Assembly: GCA_036852015.1 (NCBI GenBank)
Contig: JAANDG010000680.1
Coordinates: 1 to 64,000, forward strand
DNA: 64,000 nucleotides
From: Pelodera strongyloides
Taxonomy: Eukaryota > Nematoda > Chromadorea > Rhabditida > Rhabditidae
Direction of reading: 5' to 3'
A program made the position numbers and the translations under genes. The notes beneath the pieces are model-generated. The model was not told where the DNA came from, searched no databases, and saw nothing but the letters and a program-made list of their open reading frames with translations. Below are positions 25,066 through 38,300 of the stretch, one piece after another (position 1 is the stretch's first letter; every line of letters starts with the position of its first letter).

Positions 25066-28000
25066 ATATTTACTTTATCAATAATAAAGAATGCTCAGTA
25101 TATATGCCTAAAGAAAAATAATGCTTGCTTGTTTGAAGCACGTGTGGATGCAGTAGCTCATTGTTGAAACCATGTCAAGAAACTCGGTTATTTATTTGTA
25201 AACTATTTTCGTCTTTTACATTAACATCATTTTTTAGTTGTTAGACGAAGTTTGTAACTTATCCGTATGATCCGCAGGTGCTAGGTGCTTTCTAAAAGAC
25301 AATGGGTTCTTGACTGGAAAATGGGCCAAGAAAACTACGGTAGAAAATGAATTTAGAGGCAGCTCAAATTGCATTTTATTGAATATGTTATGTGAATACC
25401 ACTTTATTCAGACATACAATCATCACACATAGACTTAAGCATGTAGAATACATGGTCCCGTTTGCTCTCGAAGTCGGGGATCTTCATTTTTAGCTCCAAT
25501 CCAAGGCGGTGTCTCTTAGCCGATGTGTCCCATAGAGTGAAGTAGACGGTAGAAGACGGCACAGAAGATAATACAGAGCGAAAGGTCCGTCCTAAGGCTA
25601 GGCAAGGGGAGCGCCTTAACTTTATTCCCGACGCCGTGGCATGTTTGCAAGATGGTAGCACTGGACGGGATTCGAACCCGGGTCGTATGGGTGAGAGACG
25701 AGAACTTTGCCAGTGAGCCACGCTACTTATAGTGGAATAAAAAGCGATGACGTGGTTCATTTAAAAACAGATGATAATAAAGGGTTTATTGATAAAAACG
25801 ACAAGTACAAAATAAAAAGGTAAGCGAGAAAATAACAACCAGGTCCCACAGAGTAAAGGGTTCAAGTCCTTTACTACTTACGGGGAACATAAATTAAATT
25901 AAAAATAACTACGAATACAAATACATCGAAAAATACCATTATTATACATGATATTATAAAGTAACCGAAATAATTCAATAGCACAGAAGTCACAATAGTA
26001 GCGTAACACAATCAAATCACAATCAACAACATCAAATATCAATAGAAGGGTCACGAGCGAGGTCGCCCTCCACCTAGCTCGGGTACAAAATATCAACTTG
26101 AATTCATAAGTGCAAATATTCATAAGTGCAATGATGAGATAAGTTATCACATACATTTTGTTGAGGACACCAATGTAAGCCAAAAACGTTTGACACTTTA
26201 TTTAAATATAATTTTTTATAATTGCTATTTAGTTTTAAAATTATTGGGCTATTTTGGGCAGACAACGCACTTTTCGAAGAGACGCAGGTCCATGTTTGAG
26301 ATAGTGTGGGAAATGTGGAGGACACAGGACTGGGGAGATTTTCTTGCTAAGATATCTATAATTACTATAAAGATGATGTGAATAAAAACGGCCGTTGAAT
26401 AATTGTCCCACGAAACTACAGACGTCCAAAAGCAAGATCGGCCCTCCTATGAGTGGGCCAACAGTCCTGTTGAAGTCTTTCAATAGGATACATACTAGAT
26501 TTAAAGCTAAAAATAATTAATGTGCATAACTGTCAATATGCAGCAATGGTGTTACACGCTGTTCCACCAGTACAACCAAATATTGTACCTCTTTGGAGAA
26601 TATTTACATAATGAAAACGCTGTGGATGTACTTAGGAATTAGGTAACTTTTTTCTACAATTAAATTATGTTTGGATTAAGTTCCACCTAGAGTGGTGGGC
26701 GGCGAAAATGATACGAAAATTTCGCGCGGCGATATTCCTTGCGACGCTGATCTTCAGCAGGTTCTCACGATAGGGCACTCATTACATCCTGGCGAGAGTC
26801 TGGCGAAGGTTGAGGTTGAGAGAGCTGCGCGGCGAAAGGTTGGCCGGGCTGGGCTGGCTTACCTGTTTTTTTTTTTGCAGTTTACAGTTTACCATCAAAG
26901 CGTCGCGTTGGTTCTTATATTCGGGAAATTTTTCTAATCCTAAAATTTCGGCAAAAGACAATTAAGAACTTTTTCCCGCATGCCCGACCCTTTGACTACT
27001 ATTTCGATTATTCACTAACCATGCATACTTGCTTTCTTACTACTTTTTTATTTATTTCGAAGGGTAAGAGAAGCATCTGGTTATTCTGGTTTACAATTGC
27101 CCACATGTATTTTATTACTGTTTGAGTTTGATGAATGTCTGGGAATCCATATGCTCTGGAAAAAGAATCTATTCCAGCCCAAGCCACTATGTGTATGTGA
27201 TCTAGACTATTCGTTTTTCATTGGTCAACCGTTTCTTAATTCTCAGAAAAAATGCAGAAACACATAGTGCACAGTGTCGGTGTCGGGCATATGAGCCAGC
27301 ACCTGTTACATGAGATATTCTCAGAAAATTATTCTTCATAAAACTAGAGTTTACTGGAAGACGTTAGAGGTGAACACTAGACTATAGGACTAGTAGACAG
27401 GTGTTGTCTGTTGAACAAATTTGTATTTACTGTTTAATATGTATATGTTCTCCCCTGAGATCAAGATCTTAATTTACTGGCAAGATATTGGCAATAACTC
27501 GGCGCACGCTGCGTACGAGAAATACAAGTGGTATTTCTGGGGCGCATGTGATTTTCGAGCGCGATAACAGTGCGTTCAACGTGGAAAAGTTATTATTATT
27601 AATTATTATTTATTCCAGAAAAAGTAAGATTATACAAAAAAGAGAGAGAAATACTCATAGGTTGGACCCATTCGAGAGGTCTAGCTTCTTATTTGGTGTC
27701 AAATGTTAGGTGCGCCGTCAAGCTTGGCGAAAAACATATGTGCGCCCAACAATCGCCGCGCACTCATTTTTTGCCCATCGTCAGTAAATCTGAATTTCCT
27801 CTTCGTGCATAGATTTTCATATATGTGTATAACCTTATACAAATTTCACACACTTTTGCGCAATGTTTATTCATGTATGACATCGTTCATTGGCAACAGG
27901 AATTCGGCTTTTTTTTTATGCTTTTTTATTAGGAAATTCCTTAAATTCTGTCCAGTTTCTTGAAAGTATAATCCTTTTGCGTGTAACACGATACTTTGTT

Positions 28001-28617
28001 TTCATTAATAGTGCATACCTCGTCTTGTTTTAGACGTCTGGCCTCAAGTTTTTTCAAAGAAGACAATTTGTAGTCTGTAGTAGTTCCTCTTCTCAAAAAT
28101 TCTAACGTAACCATTTTGTTAGTAATAAAAAAAAATGAATTTTATGTTTCCCTCAATGCCTAGGCAATATATATCGTGAAGAGTGATAATTATAAAGAGG
28201 TCAAACATTAAAGGCCCGAAATAATTCATTCCTCAGTTTTCTCTCGTTAATTACCACATTTTTACGAATAAAAATTGACAAGTTGATGAATGTGAAACGT
28301 GTCCAATAAATTATTTAAACCCGGATAATTATCTCGTTTTTATTGTCGCAGAGGTGTTCCATTGAGAGAGCAACAGAAAAACAACATTACTCTTCTCTTT
28401 GTTCTATCCTTTTTACCGCTAACATGGTGTGTTATGGTATATGGTAATGTAGAATACTAAAAATAGTAAACATTTTCATCACTGTACACAACTTACACAA
28501 CTACATATACATATATGTATGTAATAATTCATCGACTTACCCATGAAAGTATGGTCAACTTGTATTTGACATAGTCCAATTGTCTCACTAAATTAAATGA
28601 GACTCACCAAGCGTATT
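25066..28617. other. Intergenic region with a SINE-like copy and GC-rich patch
   Basis: Apart from the SINE-like element I find no gene. About 26685-26870 is a GC-rich patch (GGGCGGCG, CGCGCGGCG) like other islands in the window. A short open frame at 26713-26778 reads MIRKFRAAIFLATLIFS and then stops, too short to call. Another short GC patch is at 27710-27780. Confidence 0.4.
25391..25735 (-). mobile_element. tRNA-headed SINE-like element
   Basis: On the minus strand the element opens with a tRNA-like head (25728-25654) holding an A-box-like TGGCTCACTGG (25720-25710) and a perfect B box GGTTCGAATCC (25678-25668). The central CTCGTCTCTCAC resembles a tRNA-Glu anticodon region. About 250 unique bases follow, ending in AATAAAGTGGTATTCACA. 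The same 3' end is present at 140-231. One frame is open across it, but its start is simply the tRNA read as protein. It is best explained as a Pol III-derived retroposon. Confidence 0.65.
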
Positions 28618-29039
28618 TTTAAAGGAGGAGGCTCACGAGAATGAAGTGCTCAAATGGTTTCCTTTTATCGAGGGATAATGGGTTTATCTTCCAAAAAACA
28701 AGTATTATAAGGTTCAGCGCTTTAGTTTGGAGGAATTAATTAATCTAAGAACTCGAAGTCAAATAAAATAACCAATCGTATGCAAGGTAGACTTCAAAGC
28801 TAAACATGCAAATCTACAAGTCATTTTGCAAGCCAGCACAAAATTTGCATGCCCACTATGGAAATCAACTATTTTTTACGATCCAAAATTTTGATAGAAT
28901 TCATAGTTTTATATTGATTTACTCCTTCCAATTAAAAGCTTTTGCTTTGTAAAGCATGTCTTTCGGAACTTAATACCATCATCTTTCGATAAAAGGAAAC
29001 CATTCGAGCACTTCATTCTCGTGAGCCTCCTCCTTTAAA
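28618..29039. mobile_element. MITE with 55-bp terminal inverted repeats
   Basis: TAAAGGAGGAGGCTCACGAG at the left is repeated in complement at the right end, and the match continues through GAATGAAGTGCTC and the TTTCCTTTTATCGA segment. Edges read TTTAAA on both sides. The internal 300 bases are AT-rich and non-coding. Confidence 0.8.
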
Positions 29040-29214
29040 TTCAAAACACCAAATTATCCTCCACCCCACTAGAGCTACGTAGAAAAAAACACTACCTATA
29101 TTGTTTGTGATTGTAATACCCAAATGTGTCTTTGAGCTCACAGCCAATAATACCGAATCCGAATCTCCAAAAGTCATTATGTCCCACGTGAAAAGCATCT
29201 CGCAGTGGTTTCGT

Positions 29215-29218
<4 letters not shown>

Positions 29219-29262
<44 letters not shown>

Positions 29263-29279
29263 TCTCTTTCTCTCTCTTT
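29219..29279. repeat. (CT)n microsatellite
   Basis: A CT run followed by CTTTCT variants. It produces open frames on both strands that are artefacts of the repeat. Confidence 0.95.
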
Positions 29280-32200
29280 TGTTTTTTTCTCTAATAATAA
29301 CCTCTCTCTCTCCCCTCTCCATCTTCATGCATTTCCACCTCTCTTCCTGTTGTGTGTGAAAATTTCCACAATTGTTGCTCCAAATTTGATTTGGATTTTT
29401 TCGGATATGGAAAAGCAAAAGAGGATCATGTGGAGGGTGGATGCTACTTGTCTGTCACACTGTGTAAATATGTCCTTTGTAACATTTTCTAAACTTCTAT
29501 ACTAATGCATTCCTACCTTCGAGGTTGAGCCTACGCACGGTGTGCATAAGTTCAGTCATTTCACTTTATGACAAACAGGCTGAACCATCCCTTCAAAAAT
29601 GTATAAATAGTAGAGTAAGAACCATACAATAGAAAATCCATTTACAACACTATTAGTTTCAAAATAATTTATCTCTGAGTAAATATATTATTAGTGTTTA
29701 TTATATACAGCGAGAGCCGATAATACATATAAATCGATCAGAGGCGGTCTTTTCATGTAGTATTTTCTTTCTATTGCTTGGCTATAAAGATTAACCCTTT
29801 AGAGTTGCTACGGTCACATGATTCATAGGTTAAGTGAAATAATTTTCCCTTATATCATTCACTGATATAATTGCCTTCATCAAAAGTTCATTCAGTGAGA
29901 GAGATCTGCTTTTTAAAAGTCATTTTCTTGTGTTCTTTTCCTCAACCTTTTGAATGTGCCGTTGTAACGAAATGATTGATATATGTGGCTAAATCCTATG
30001 AAAATTGACCCCTTTCTGAATTAAGGCTATAATTTGTTTAATGATTTTGTTCCCTCTTTTTGTCGGCAGCAATAATTTTAAAGCAAACATTTCAAGATTT
30101 ATCAATCTGATCAAATAATGAAAAGCTTTTGCCAAGCATTGCTTTATTTTGCCCCTCAACACGTATGCGATGCCAATACGTATTGTGTTGAGTGAAATTT
30201 TTTGCACCTCTAGTACAAAGTGACGAGTTAAGAAGAGCCGCGTTGTTAGATAGGGTCGCTTGCTAGAGAGCCCATCGTGCGCCGCCCACCGTCCAAGTTT
30301 TCTCAGCGCAAAATGTTTTAGTATGTATTAATCTAGATATCACAATATGCACATGATTGCTGGCAAGCTGTGAAAATTATGAATGAAATCTATTATTAGT
30401 TGTGTAATTCTAATTCCTATGTGGGGAACTCTCCTCCCGGGAGTGGGATCTGTTATCATCGTCATTTCCCTTTCGATTTCTCATTGAACCGTTTTGTTTG
30501 TGGATATACTCAACTGTGAAGCGGCGGTGGAGAGTACCCAACACTCCTCTTGACGTTTGTTTTTCCTCGACCATCTCTATTGGAGTCATTGTGCAGCAAC
30601 GACGTTACTGTTGTGCACAATGACCATGACCAGACCGAAACCACATAAGATTCGACGCTAGAATCTTGTCAGGTTCTCTAGGTTTCACGTACCATTATTA
30701 TCGTTAAGCGTGAACTAAGCGAACATATAACTAATTCGCATAGTTCCGTCGTTCCCATGTTTCTTGTATGAATGTTCGCATTTTTGTCGGGTCATTGCGT
30801 CAGGTTCACGCCGCACACATCCCGAGTTTCAGTGTTGAGTGGTCTACGTCTTTCTTCGTTGCATGTACTATCGCTAGACTTGCCTAAACTTCACATTGTT
30901 AAGTAAATAGTATGTGAAATCGGTCACCGATTACGTTTCAATTTCAGTTCATCTTTTTCTATGTTTTCCACGTTTCGGTCTGGTGTACGTGTGTAAGCAC
31001 CAAATGCCCTAGGCGAGGATTTCGAAGCACTAATAAGTGCAGCATATTGCATATTAGTTTTTTAGTTTCTCAGTAGTTGCAATGAAAATAGCAAGTATAA
31101 GAAGGAAAACCTTGTTTACTTTACTGGAGTAATATATTTTTATAGAAACACGCAAAGCGAAGCACACACTATATTTGTGCAATTTTGGCTGAAAGAGAAT
31201 GTTTCTTTTAGCTCTTTTACGTTTCTAGCCGTAATTAGTTCACTATTTAGACTATAATTAATAAAGTTTTGCGAACAAAAATATTTTGAGTGGGACAAAT
31301 TTGAACTCCCTGTGGGCGGAAGTTCACAGGATGCTCTTGAAACACACTTCACAAGTTTTTGGGATTCTTATCTTTTTTTTGCGTGCATTTTTGATGTTTC
31401 ACCTTGACACTGGGAGTTCCTAGATATGTCTTACACTTCAGTTTGTTTAGTTCTTCTGTCATACATTTACTTAACAACCGATCCCACCTTTCTTGGTTTG
31501 TTGTTTGCTCAAGTTGAATCATTTATCTTTATATGCAAATTTGTTTTTGGTTTCTTTGTAGCCTGGACGGAATAAACGCTGAAATGGTGTTGTTTTTCAG
31601 CCTCTGTCGGTTCCCCAAATGTTTAATTAAGCCATTAAGCGACCAAAAGTTAGTTGTGTAGAAAATTCGGCTTTGAAAGCGTTCCTGGTTTTCTGGGGCT
31701 TTTAATTGTTCATTGAACTTTGGACCCGCAATGCATTTTACAGTTAATTACTAATGTATTTTTCTAGGGCTGATTGCTAAATTTTATCCACCCAAGACCA
31801 AGAGTAATGTTAGCAAACATCAATTATCTTTTCAAAATTTGAATGCCTCAATTGTCTCGTGAACTCTTCTCGTTAATTAAAATTTAGAGAATTTTCGGAA
31901 TTCCGTGAAAACCATGAAAACCATAATGCATTGGACGTGATCGGCAGCTATGTCTATGTCTATCAAAGCAAATATCGTTTTTATGATTAATTTTTTTTGC
32001 AAAAACCCAACCACGCATGAATGTGGTAAGGTCCAACAGCCGTAGGATTCACCTTTGTAGATTTTCCTCTCTCATTTTCTAGACAAAAAAAAAAACACAT
32101 TGTTGACTGGTGGTAGAGTGGGTATTGCATGCAATATGTTCAAAATTGCTTGCTCTCTGACATCTCAGTAGGTCTCGTCGCTGTCCGTCGTTTCCTGTCA

Positions 32201-34697
32201 ATTATTTGTTTCACACAATTTTAAAGTACATTTCAATCTACAAGCCTGAAATGCCAATGTCGCTTGAATATTGTTTTGAGATTAATTGAGGGTTTCTGCT
32301 TATGATTTATGGTTGCTTATGTTAACACCGGTAATTATAGGCATATACATATTTGTTTTGTCACGCAGATCTGCTGCCGTGCTTTAGTTCTCGTAATGAA
32401 GAAAACCGCATTGTATTACTTATCTATTATTGTTGGATTTTCCCTGATGAAGCCAAGAAGAATGTCTTAATAGGTGCATATGAAGCAAGTCACGTCGATC
32501 GTTTTTTTATGTTATATAAGTTTGCAAATTTCTTATAATCCGGGGGCGACTTAGGATGATAGGATCCACGAAACTTATGCTGGCATAATAGAACTTAATA
32601 GTTATATAAATATAGATAATAGATGACAGTTGCTAGGCAAAGAAGAACCCAACCCATTATTGTTAGGGCTTATAGGCATTTAGTAGGGAAGGAGTAATCC
32701 CACAACGGAAAGCAAATGTTACTACGTCTTTTCCTACCTATTCTACTTCCTCTATACGTTTGTTCTGTCTTTTAGAAAAAATGCTGAGTAAATTTGTTTT
32801 TGCGAAGTAAATACGAAGTAAGTAAATTTTTTTATGTGTTTATGATAGTTTCTTATGATATACCATTTGTTAGGTAAATACCTTTACTCTTATTTTTGGT
32901 TTACAGCCCAAGTAATGCACTTCTCATACATAAAACTCAACTTTCTTCCTCTTGTCAGACCTGTTTTTCGAGATATTTTACGACCAAAACACGCACTCAA
33001 AATGCTTCCTTCTCTCATTTTATATACGTTTATTTCCTCAATTTGTTCTTTTGACATGTGAAAGAAATATATTTATTATTTGTTGTAGAGTTATCAACAC
33101 CAGTTACCCGAACTGATTTTTGGTTCCCTCATTGGAGCAGTATTTTTCAAGCAATTATTTTCATCCATTTTGAACAGTTTTTTTTCTATGTCTCCTCTTT
33201 CTTTCGGCCAGATGCCAGATGGAACAAAACGCAATAATCTTCTATTGCAAATTTATGTATCATTTTCAAGTAAGACATCCAAAGAAGATTTTCGGTGACC
33301 ACAACCCTTTAAATTCAATATAATATTTTATTTGTCACTACAAATATTTTAATTTGAATCTCAAGAGTCTTGAGGGTCCCATCTTCGTCACAAACCCCTC
33401 TTTTCGCTCAAAAAGTGTATGTGGGAATGCTCCCCCATCCCCATTGTTATACTGAGAATTTTTCAGACAAAGCTCATATTTTATAGATAATATTTAATAA
33501 AGTTGACTCAAGACATATTGGATATTAGTCAGCTAACAATAAGCAAAAGCAACCGAGCTGTGAAAATTACGTAACTAAATTTACGCTAACTTTTAAAGCA
33601 TTTATTTGATTAGTTAGTTGAATGCTTCAAACCGTTGTATGTTGTAATGGGGAACTACTTATAATTGACACCATTTACTTTCACGGTGAACTTTTTTTAT
33701 GTAGACCATGTGAAACTTGAAATTTATCTCACACTTTTTCCCCGTCGCTCCCATGAAGTTATTAGCTAAGCTAAGCTACTGAGCTACTGTAGTAATTTCC
33801 GAAAGGGCACGGCAATTAGCGAATTAGCACTAAATATCTATATATAATTTTGTAATTACATCCCTTCATCAAACATGAACGAAGAACATTGATCATTTCA
33901 TACAATACAGTGTAAAAGTACAGTAGTAAGGAAGGGGGAAGATTTCTAGAGTCTGAAAAATCAGGGCTTTAATTTAATGGTAATATAATAGGTTCTCTGT
34001 TCTTCTACTGCACGTTTCCCGCGAAACAAAAATAAATCCCGCGTTTCCTGGCAGGCTAGCACCCAATCCCACGCAATAAGAAAAGTCGCATGTTTCCTGA
34101 CAGATTAGCCAATCATGTCCCGCAATTAAACATGAGGCAAGGCCTTGTGTTAGCGGCAAGGCCCCTGATTAGCGCTCGCAATAAGGACGGAATCCCGCGT
34201 TTCCCGCTTGTTTGGGAGGAAACGTGGGATTATGATTTCCGCTAAACTGCAAATGAAGAACATAGTTTGAGAAGTTGCTACTTTTCTTCTGTACATGTTT
34301 GCTTTCCCGGAGGATTATGTCTTTTAAATACAGAGAAAAGTAGCCACCGCTATTTTAGCGGTAAAATAACAAACCGAATTGTTCTTTTTTCGTTTTTCTC
34401 TGTATTTCTTATACAGAAGAAGTATTTGAAGTATTTATTTTTATTCTCGATGAATTGTGTCCAGTACTATTTTAGCTCTCATTACTTCTGGAAGAATGTT
34501 TTAAATATTTAAATAATTTAAATAAAATTATTGAAATGGCCCATCCCCTTTCTTCTATGTGTACACATATTCCAAGTTTATTAATGTAGCTGATTATTTG
34601 ACGTGCTTCATGAAAGAAAAACTGTCTCTCTCTGATAAACATACTTCGCAGGATGCGAATGCACTTCTATAAATGACATATTGGAATTAATGTTTAA
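29280..34697. other. Long intergenic AT-rich stretch, no gene seen
   Basis: I find no exon series on either strand. The segment at about 34010-34225 has several copies of a CCCGCGTTTCC-like word, suggesting a decayed short tandem or dispersed repeat. A 24-codon frame at 32396 (MKKTALYYLSIIVGFSLMKP) is hydrophobic but isolated. Confidence 0.4.
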
Positions 34698-34867
34698 AGC
34701 GAAATGATAGTCCCTTTGGAAAATTTGCATATGACATATGATAAGCAAATCCTATGTATCCTATGCTAATTTTGTACGATCGTCCACGGCAATCGTACAA
34801 AATTAGCATAGGATACATAGGATTTGCTTATCATATGCAAATTTTCCAAAGGGGGTAGCATTTCGCT
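34698..34867. mobile_element. Palindromic MITE, TTAA-flanked (copy 3)
   Basis: Same AGCGAAATG palindrome family as at 16863 and 23282, with TTAA on each side (34694-34697 and 34868-34871). The left arm carries a short duplication (GACATATGATA). It is about 500 bases upstream of the receptor gene. Confidence 0.85.
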
Positions 34868-35380
34868 TTAAGCTTCAATCTAAAATAACCAAATATTCTG
34901 TGCTGCAAGATCTTCCTTGTTTTTAGGGCAAATCAGCATTTAGAAACTTGTATTTTTATTTCCGTTTTTTGTTGTTTCTTAACCTTAAGCCGCATGGCCT
35001 ATTTGTCCCATGCGTAACATTGTTTGTTACTTATTTGGCCCCTAATGACTCTATTTTTCCTTTCGTGTACATGTTTAGTTCCTGAATTTAGAAATCTTTC
35101 TTTTTTCTCTCTATGCATCTTTGTGATATTTTGTGCGCTGAGGAAAAAAAAGAAGAAAAAAAAAGGTCGTGATTGAGAAAAAAAAAAAAAAAAGCACACC
35201 TCTCGCTAAATCCATAGTCAGTACCGAATTAGCATATTTATGGATTTCAGCAAAATGAAATCAAACTAACTGCGTCTCTTTAATCCTAAACATTGTAATG
35301 TGTTTACTCACATTCAAACCACTTTTTATCTTAAAAACTATATTGTGTGAAAAAGTGTGGAAAAACTCTTTTGCACTTCC

Positions 35381-35392
35381 CTTTGTTTTCAG
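35381..35392 (+). promoter_or_regulatory. Probable spliced-leader acceptor of the receptor gene
   Basis: CTTTGTTTTCAG ends two bases from the ATG at 35394. No upstream coding exon is visible, which fits leader trans-splicing directly onto the first coding exon. Confidence 0.55.
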
Positions 35393-35393
35393 A

Positions 35394-38300
35394 ATGTTCG
35401 AAAGTACGGTATCTGTAAATGCAAGTGATGTGAAGGGTTTCGATCGTCTGGTGCAATATCATGTGGTGAATTCCTCACTCGGTGCAATCTGTATGATGAT
35501 AAATCTGACTTTATTGGCCATATTTCTTGGTTACGACCGATTCAGGAGGAAATATCAGGTGGGACAGTAATTATTATACTCCAACATTTATGGTTGCAAA
35601 TCAGTTTTGGAAACTCCGAAACTTGCGTGAATAAGTTTTTCGGCATAAATGAGGATGTTGACTGAACATTATTGCAAATATTTATTAAATTGCATGTTAA
35701 TGCACGACAACGAGTTTCCTTATGCATAAATTATAAACAACCTCTACGTTAATGCCTTAGGAAGTTTGGTCTAAAAATCGATTACCCTATATCAAATTGG
35801 GTTGTCGACTCACAATAAAAGTGATATTAATTGTGCAATTTTCACCAGTCACCATATGAGAAGTGTGAAGTATGAGAGCCATTGCTTCGGTCAAAGACTT
35901 CTGGGGCTTGCTTTTGTTATTTGAATGCTGTGAGGCTTATCGATTCACGCGGTTGATAAAGTGGAAATTCAATTATTATCAATCTTTTCTTTAGTTATTA
36001 ATTCTTCTCGCTGTCGGTGATGCAATCAACGGGTTTGCCATTATTCTGACGGGTCTCAATCGCGTACACCTTTACACGACAGCCTACAGTACACTGACAC
36101 TTCCAGTCAGGACACCCTGGGAATGCGCCATGGAACCATGGCTCGTGGTTAAGTTAATCGGTAAGTTCCTACACTTGCATTGAGAAAATACTTCAATGTA
36201 AATGGAATAAAAACGACGTGAAATTATTATTGCGTTCAAGTTACTTGCGGAACATAAGTGTATTTTGTGCGCCTACCTCGCGCCGCTTGCATTAAAAAGT
36301 CACCGTTGGAGCGGCGTGAAAACTGCGGACAATGTTATTTTTATCGTTTCGATCTTCAATATTTTCCCAGGTGATCTCCTCCTCCCAATAACTACACTTT
36401 GTATGGGAGTGGAAAGGCTGATTGCAATAATATTTCCCATTTTTTACCACACAAAACTCGAAGGCCGAGCGATCAAGTAAGAATTTTAACGTAATTTTTT
36501 CCATTAGTTTTCAAAATGACGATAATGCTTCCTTTCGCTTCTCTCTTTCTTCTCTGTTACTCGATATATTGTGCTCTCTTTACTTCTCGATATTGTACTG
36601 ACGGCAGTCGCCGCGCAAAACAAGGTTGGAACCGCAACGTGAGTGTAACCAGAACCGTGCGACAATTCTTAGCCCTTCGCCACAGGAGTACCAACAAGAG
36701 TCTAGATTTAAACATTTTTCGTGAATTCATTGTCCTTAGACTGGGTCACTCGCCAGGATTGCCGGACCAGTTTTTTTGCACGGCGACTGCACGAAACTCC
36801 ATCAGTGATCAGTGTTGTGCCATCATGCCTTTCAATGTTGTATATGTTTCTAATTATCTTAATAAACAAATTAAAACAGTCATCTGAACACTGTCTCATG
36901 ACGATTTCAGCTTTCACGCCACTGGACCTATGAAGGGCAGGTACATGCGCTGTTCATATATTGTTTGCTTTTCCTTCTTTTTTCTTCTTGCTTAGTTCGC
37001 TTACAACGCGATCAGTCGCCGCACAATAAAAGACCCTTTCTTGAGTCACCACGTTCGTCCAAAAAGGCGCGCGCCACGTTTGCGCCGCGCGCCATTTTTC
37101 CGCCTTAGGTGCGCATCGCATAACCGCAGCGTTTCATTAGTAGCGCCCGAAGCACCAACACCCCAGTACAGGTATTCAATGCGCTTATTAACCAGAAATT
37201 GTATATGAGCGGTTAGGATCTTCAGGATATAAGGGTTTCCCGCGTAATAAGCCTGAACCTGAAACACGCGTATGTGAAAATCGTGAAAAAGTTGTATGTG
37301 AAAATCAATATTCGCCCTAAGTATCGATGTTCTTCCTCTATCGATATGTTATCACATACTTTGCGTGTTATTTTTTGTTTGTTTGTTTGCGCATGCACAT
37401 TTTGAAAAGCGGAAGTTTATGTAGGTTTTTTTTCAAACACACGCGCAAGTGGGGAATGGCAATTGGCAATGGTGCAAAACAGCAAAACTTTTGGAACATT
37501 TTAGCGGCGGCTACAAAAAGAGCTTTCGGCTTTATACATTCTTGCTTCTCACCCCGAGACTGATGTAGCAGAAAGCTAAGATCTCCAATGCGCTGCATTC
37601 ATTGAGTTCTCGACCTGGCAAAAGCACAAGGCTAGTCAACCGAAAAGGAACGTTTTTTAATTTGCCCTTATTATTTGCAGGATCACGATATTCTGTGGAA
37701 CTTGTGTATCATTTGTGGCACTATCAATGGTTGTGGGTTTTCTGATCGCAGCACATAAGGTTTGTTTCGCAAGTTAAAGCGAAATACCGGCCGGTTTTGA
37801 AACTCATCGTGGACAACTGAGTTCTTACGTATAATTTATTCTAATTTACTCGATTTTTTATTCTGATTTATGTTCGTTTGCATATGCTGCATAAGAATGC
37901 TGGCGTACTGGACGTGTTCCAAAAGCAGTATTTCGCTTTAAAGTTTCACCCTCCATTTCTTTTCCGACACAATGCACACAGAACATTTTGGCGAAAATTG
38001 GTTCCGTAGAAATAAATATGCATATGCGGGAAGTGATTTTTTTTGTGTCCATTTTTTTGTGATAATTCTATCAATTATATGTATTAGAAAAGCAATGCTG
38101 ATTATTATAATTATATAAACAATTGTATATATTATTTGAAGGAGATGGAGCACGATTCGGCCATGTACTATTGTGGACGAAAAGCTGCATTCGGTGACTC
38201 GTACGGTGCATTCATTTATCTTCACAATATTATATGCAACCTGATGGCCACCATATTCAATTTATGTGCGTACGTGAAGGCCCGAGGAATTGTTAAAGCA

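Noticed and set aside
25404..25760. 118-codon minus-strand protein
   Set aside because: Its start is a tRNA-like sequence read as protein and its end is the SINE-like body. Only one complete copy exists here and the family is better explained as a retroposon.
26241..26483. 80-codon minus-strand frame
   Set aside because: It has no recognisable domain, no splice partners, and lies among AT-rich intergenic sequence.
29092..29505. Open frames on both strands at 29.1-29.5 kb
   Set aside because: Both come from the CT microsatellite (RERERE or LSLSLS repeats).
32396..32470. 24-codon hydrophobic mini-frame MKKTALYYLSIIVGFSL
   Set aside because: Signal-peptide-like, but it stops at once with no donor site. 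Chance is likely in AT-rich DNA.
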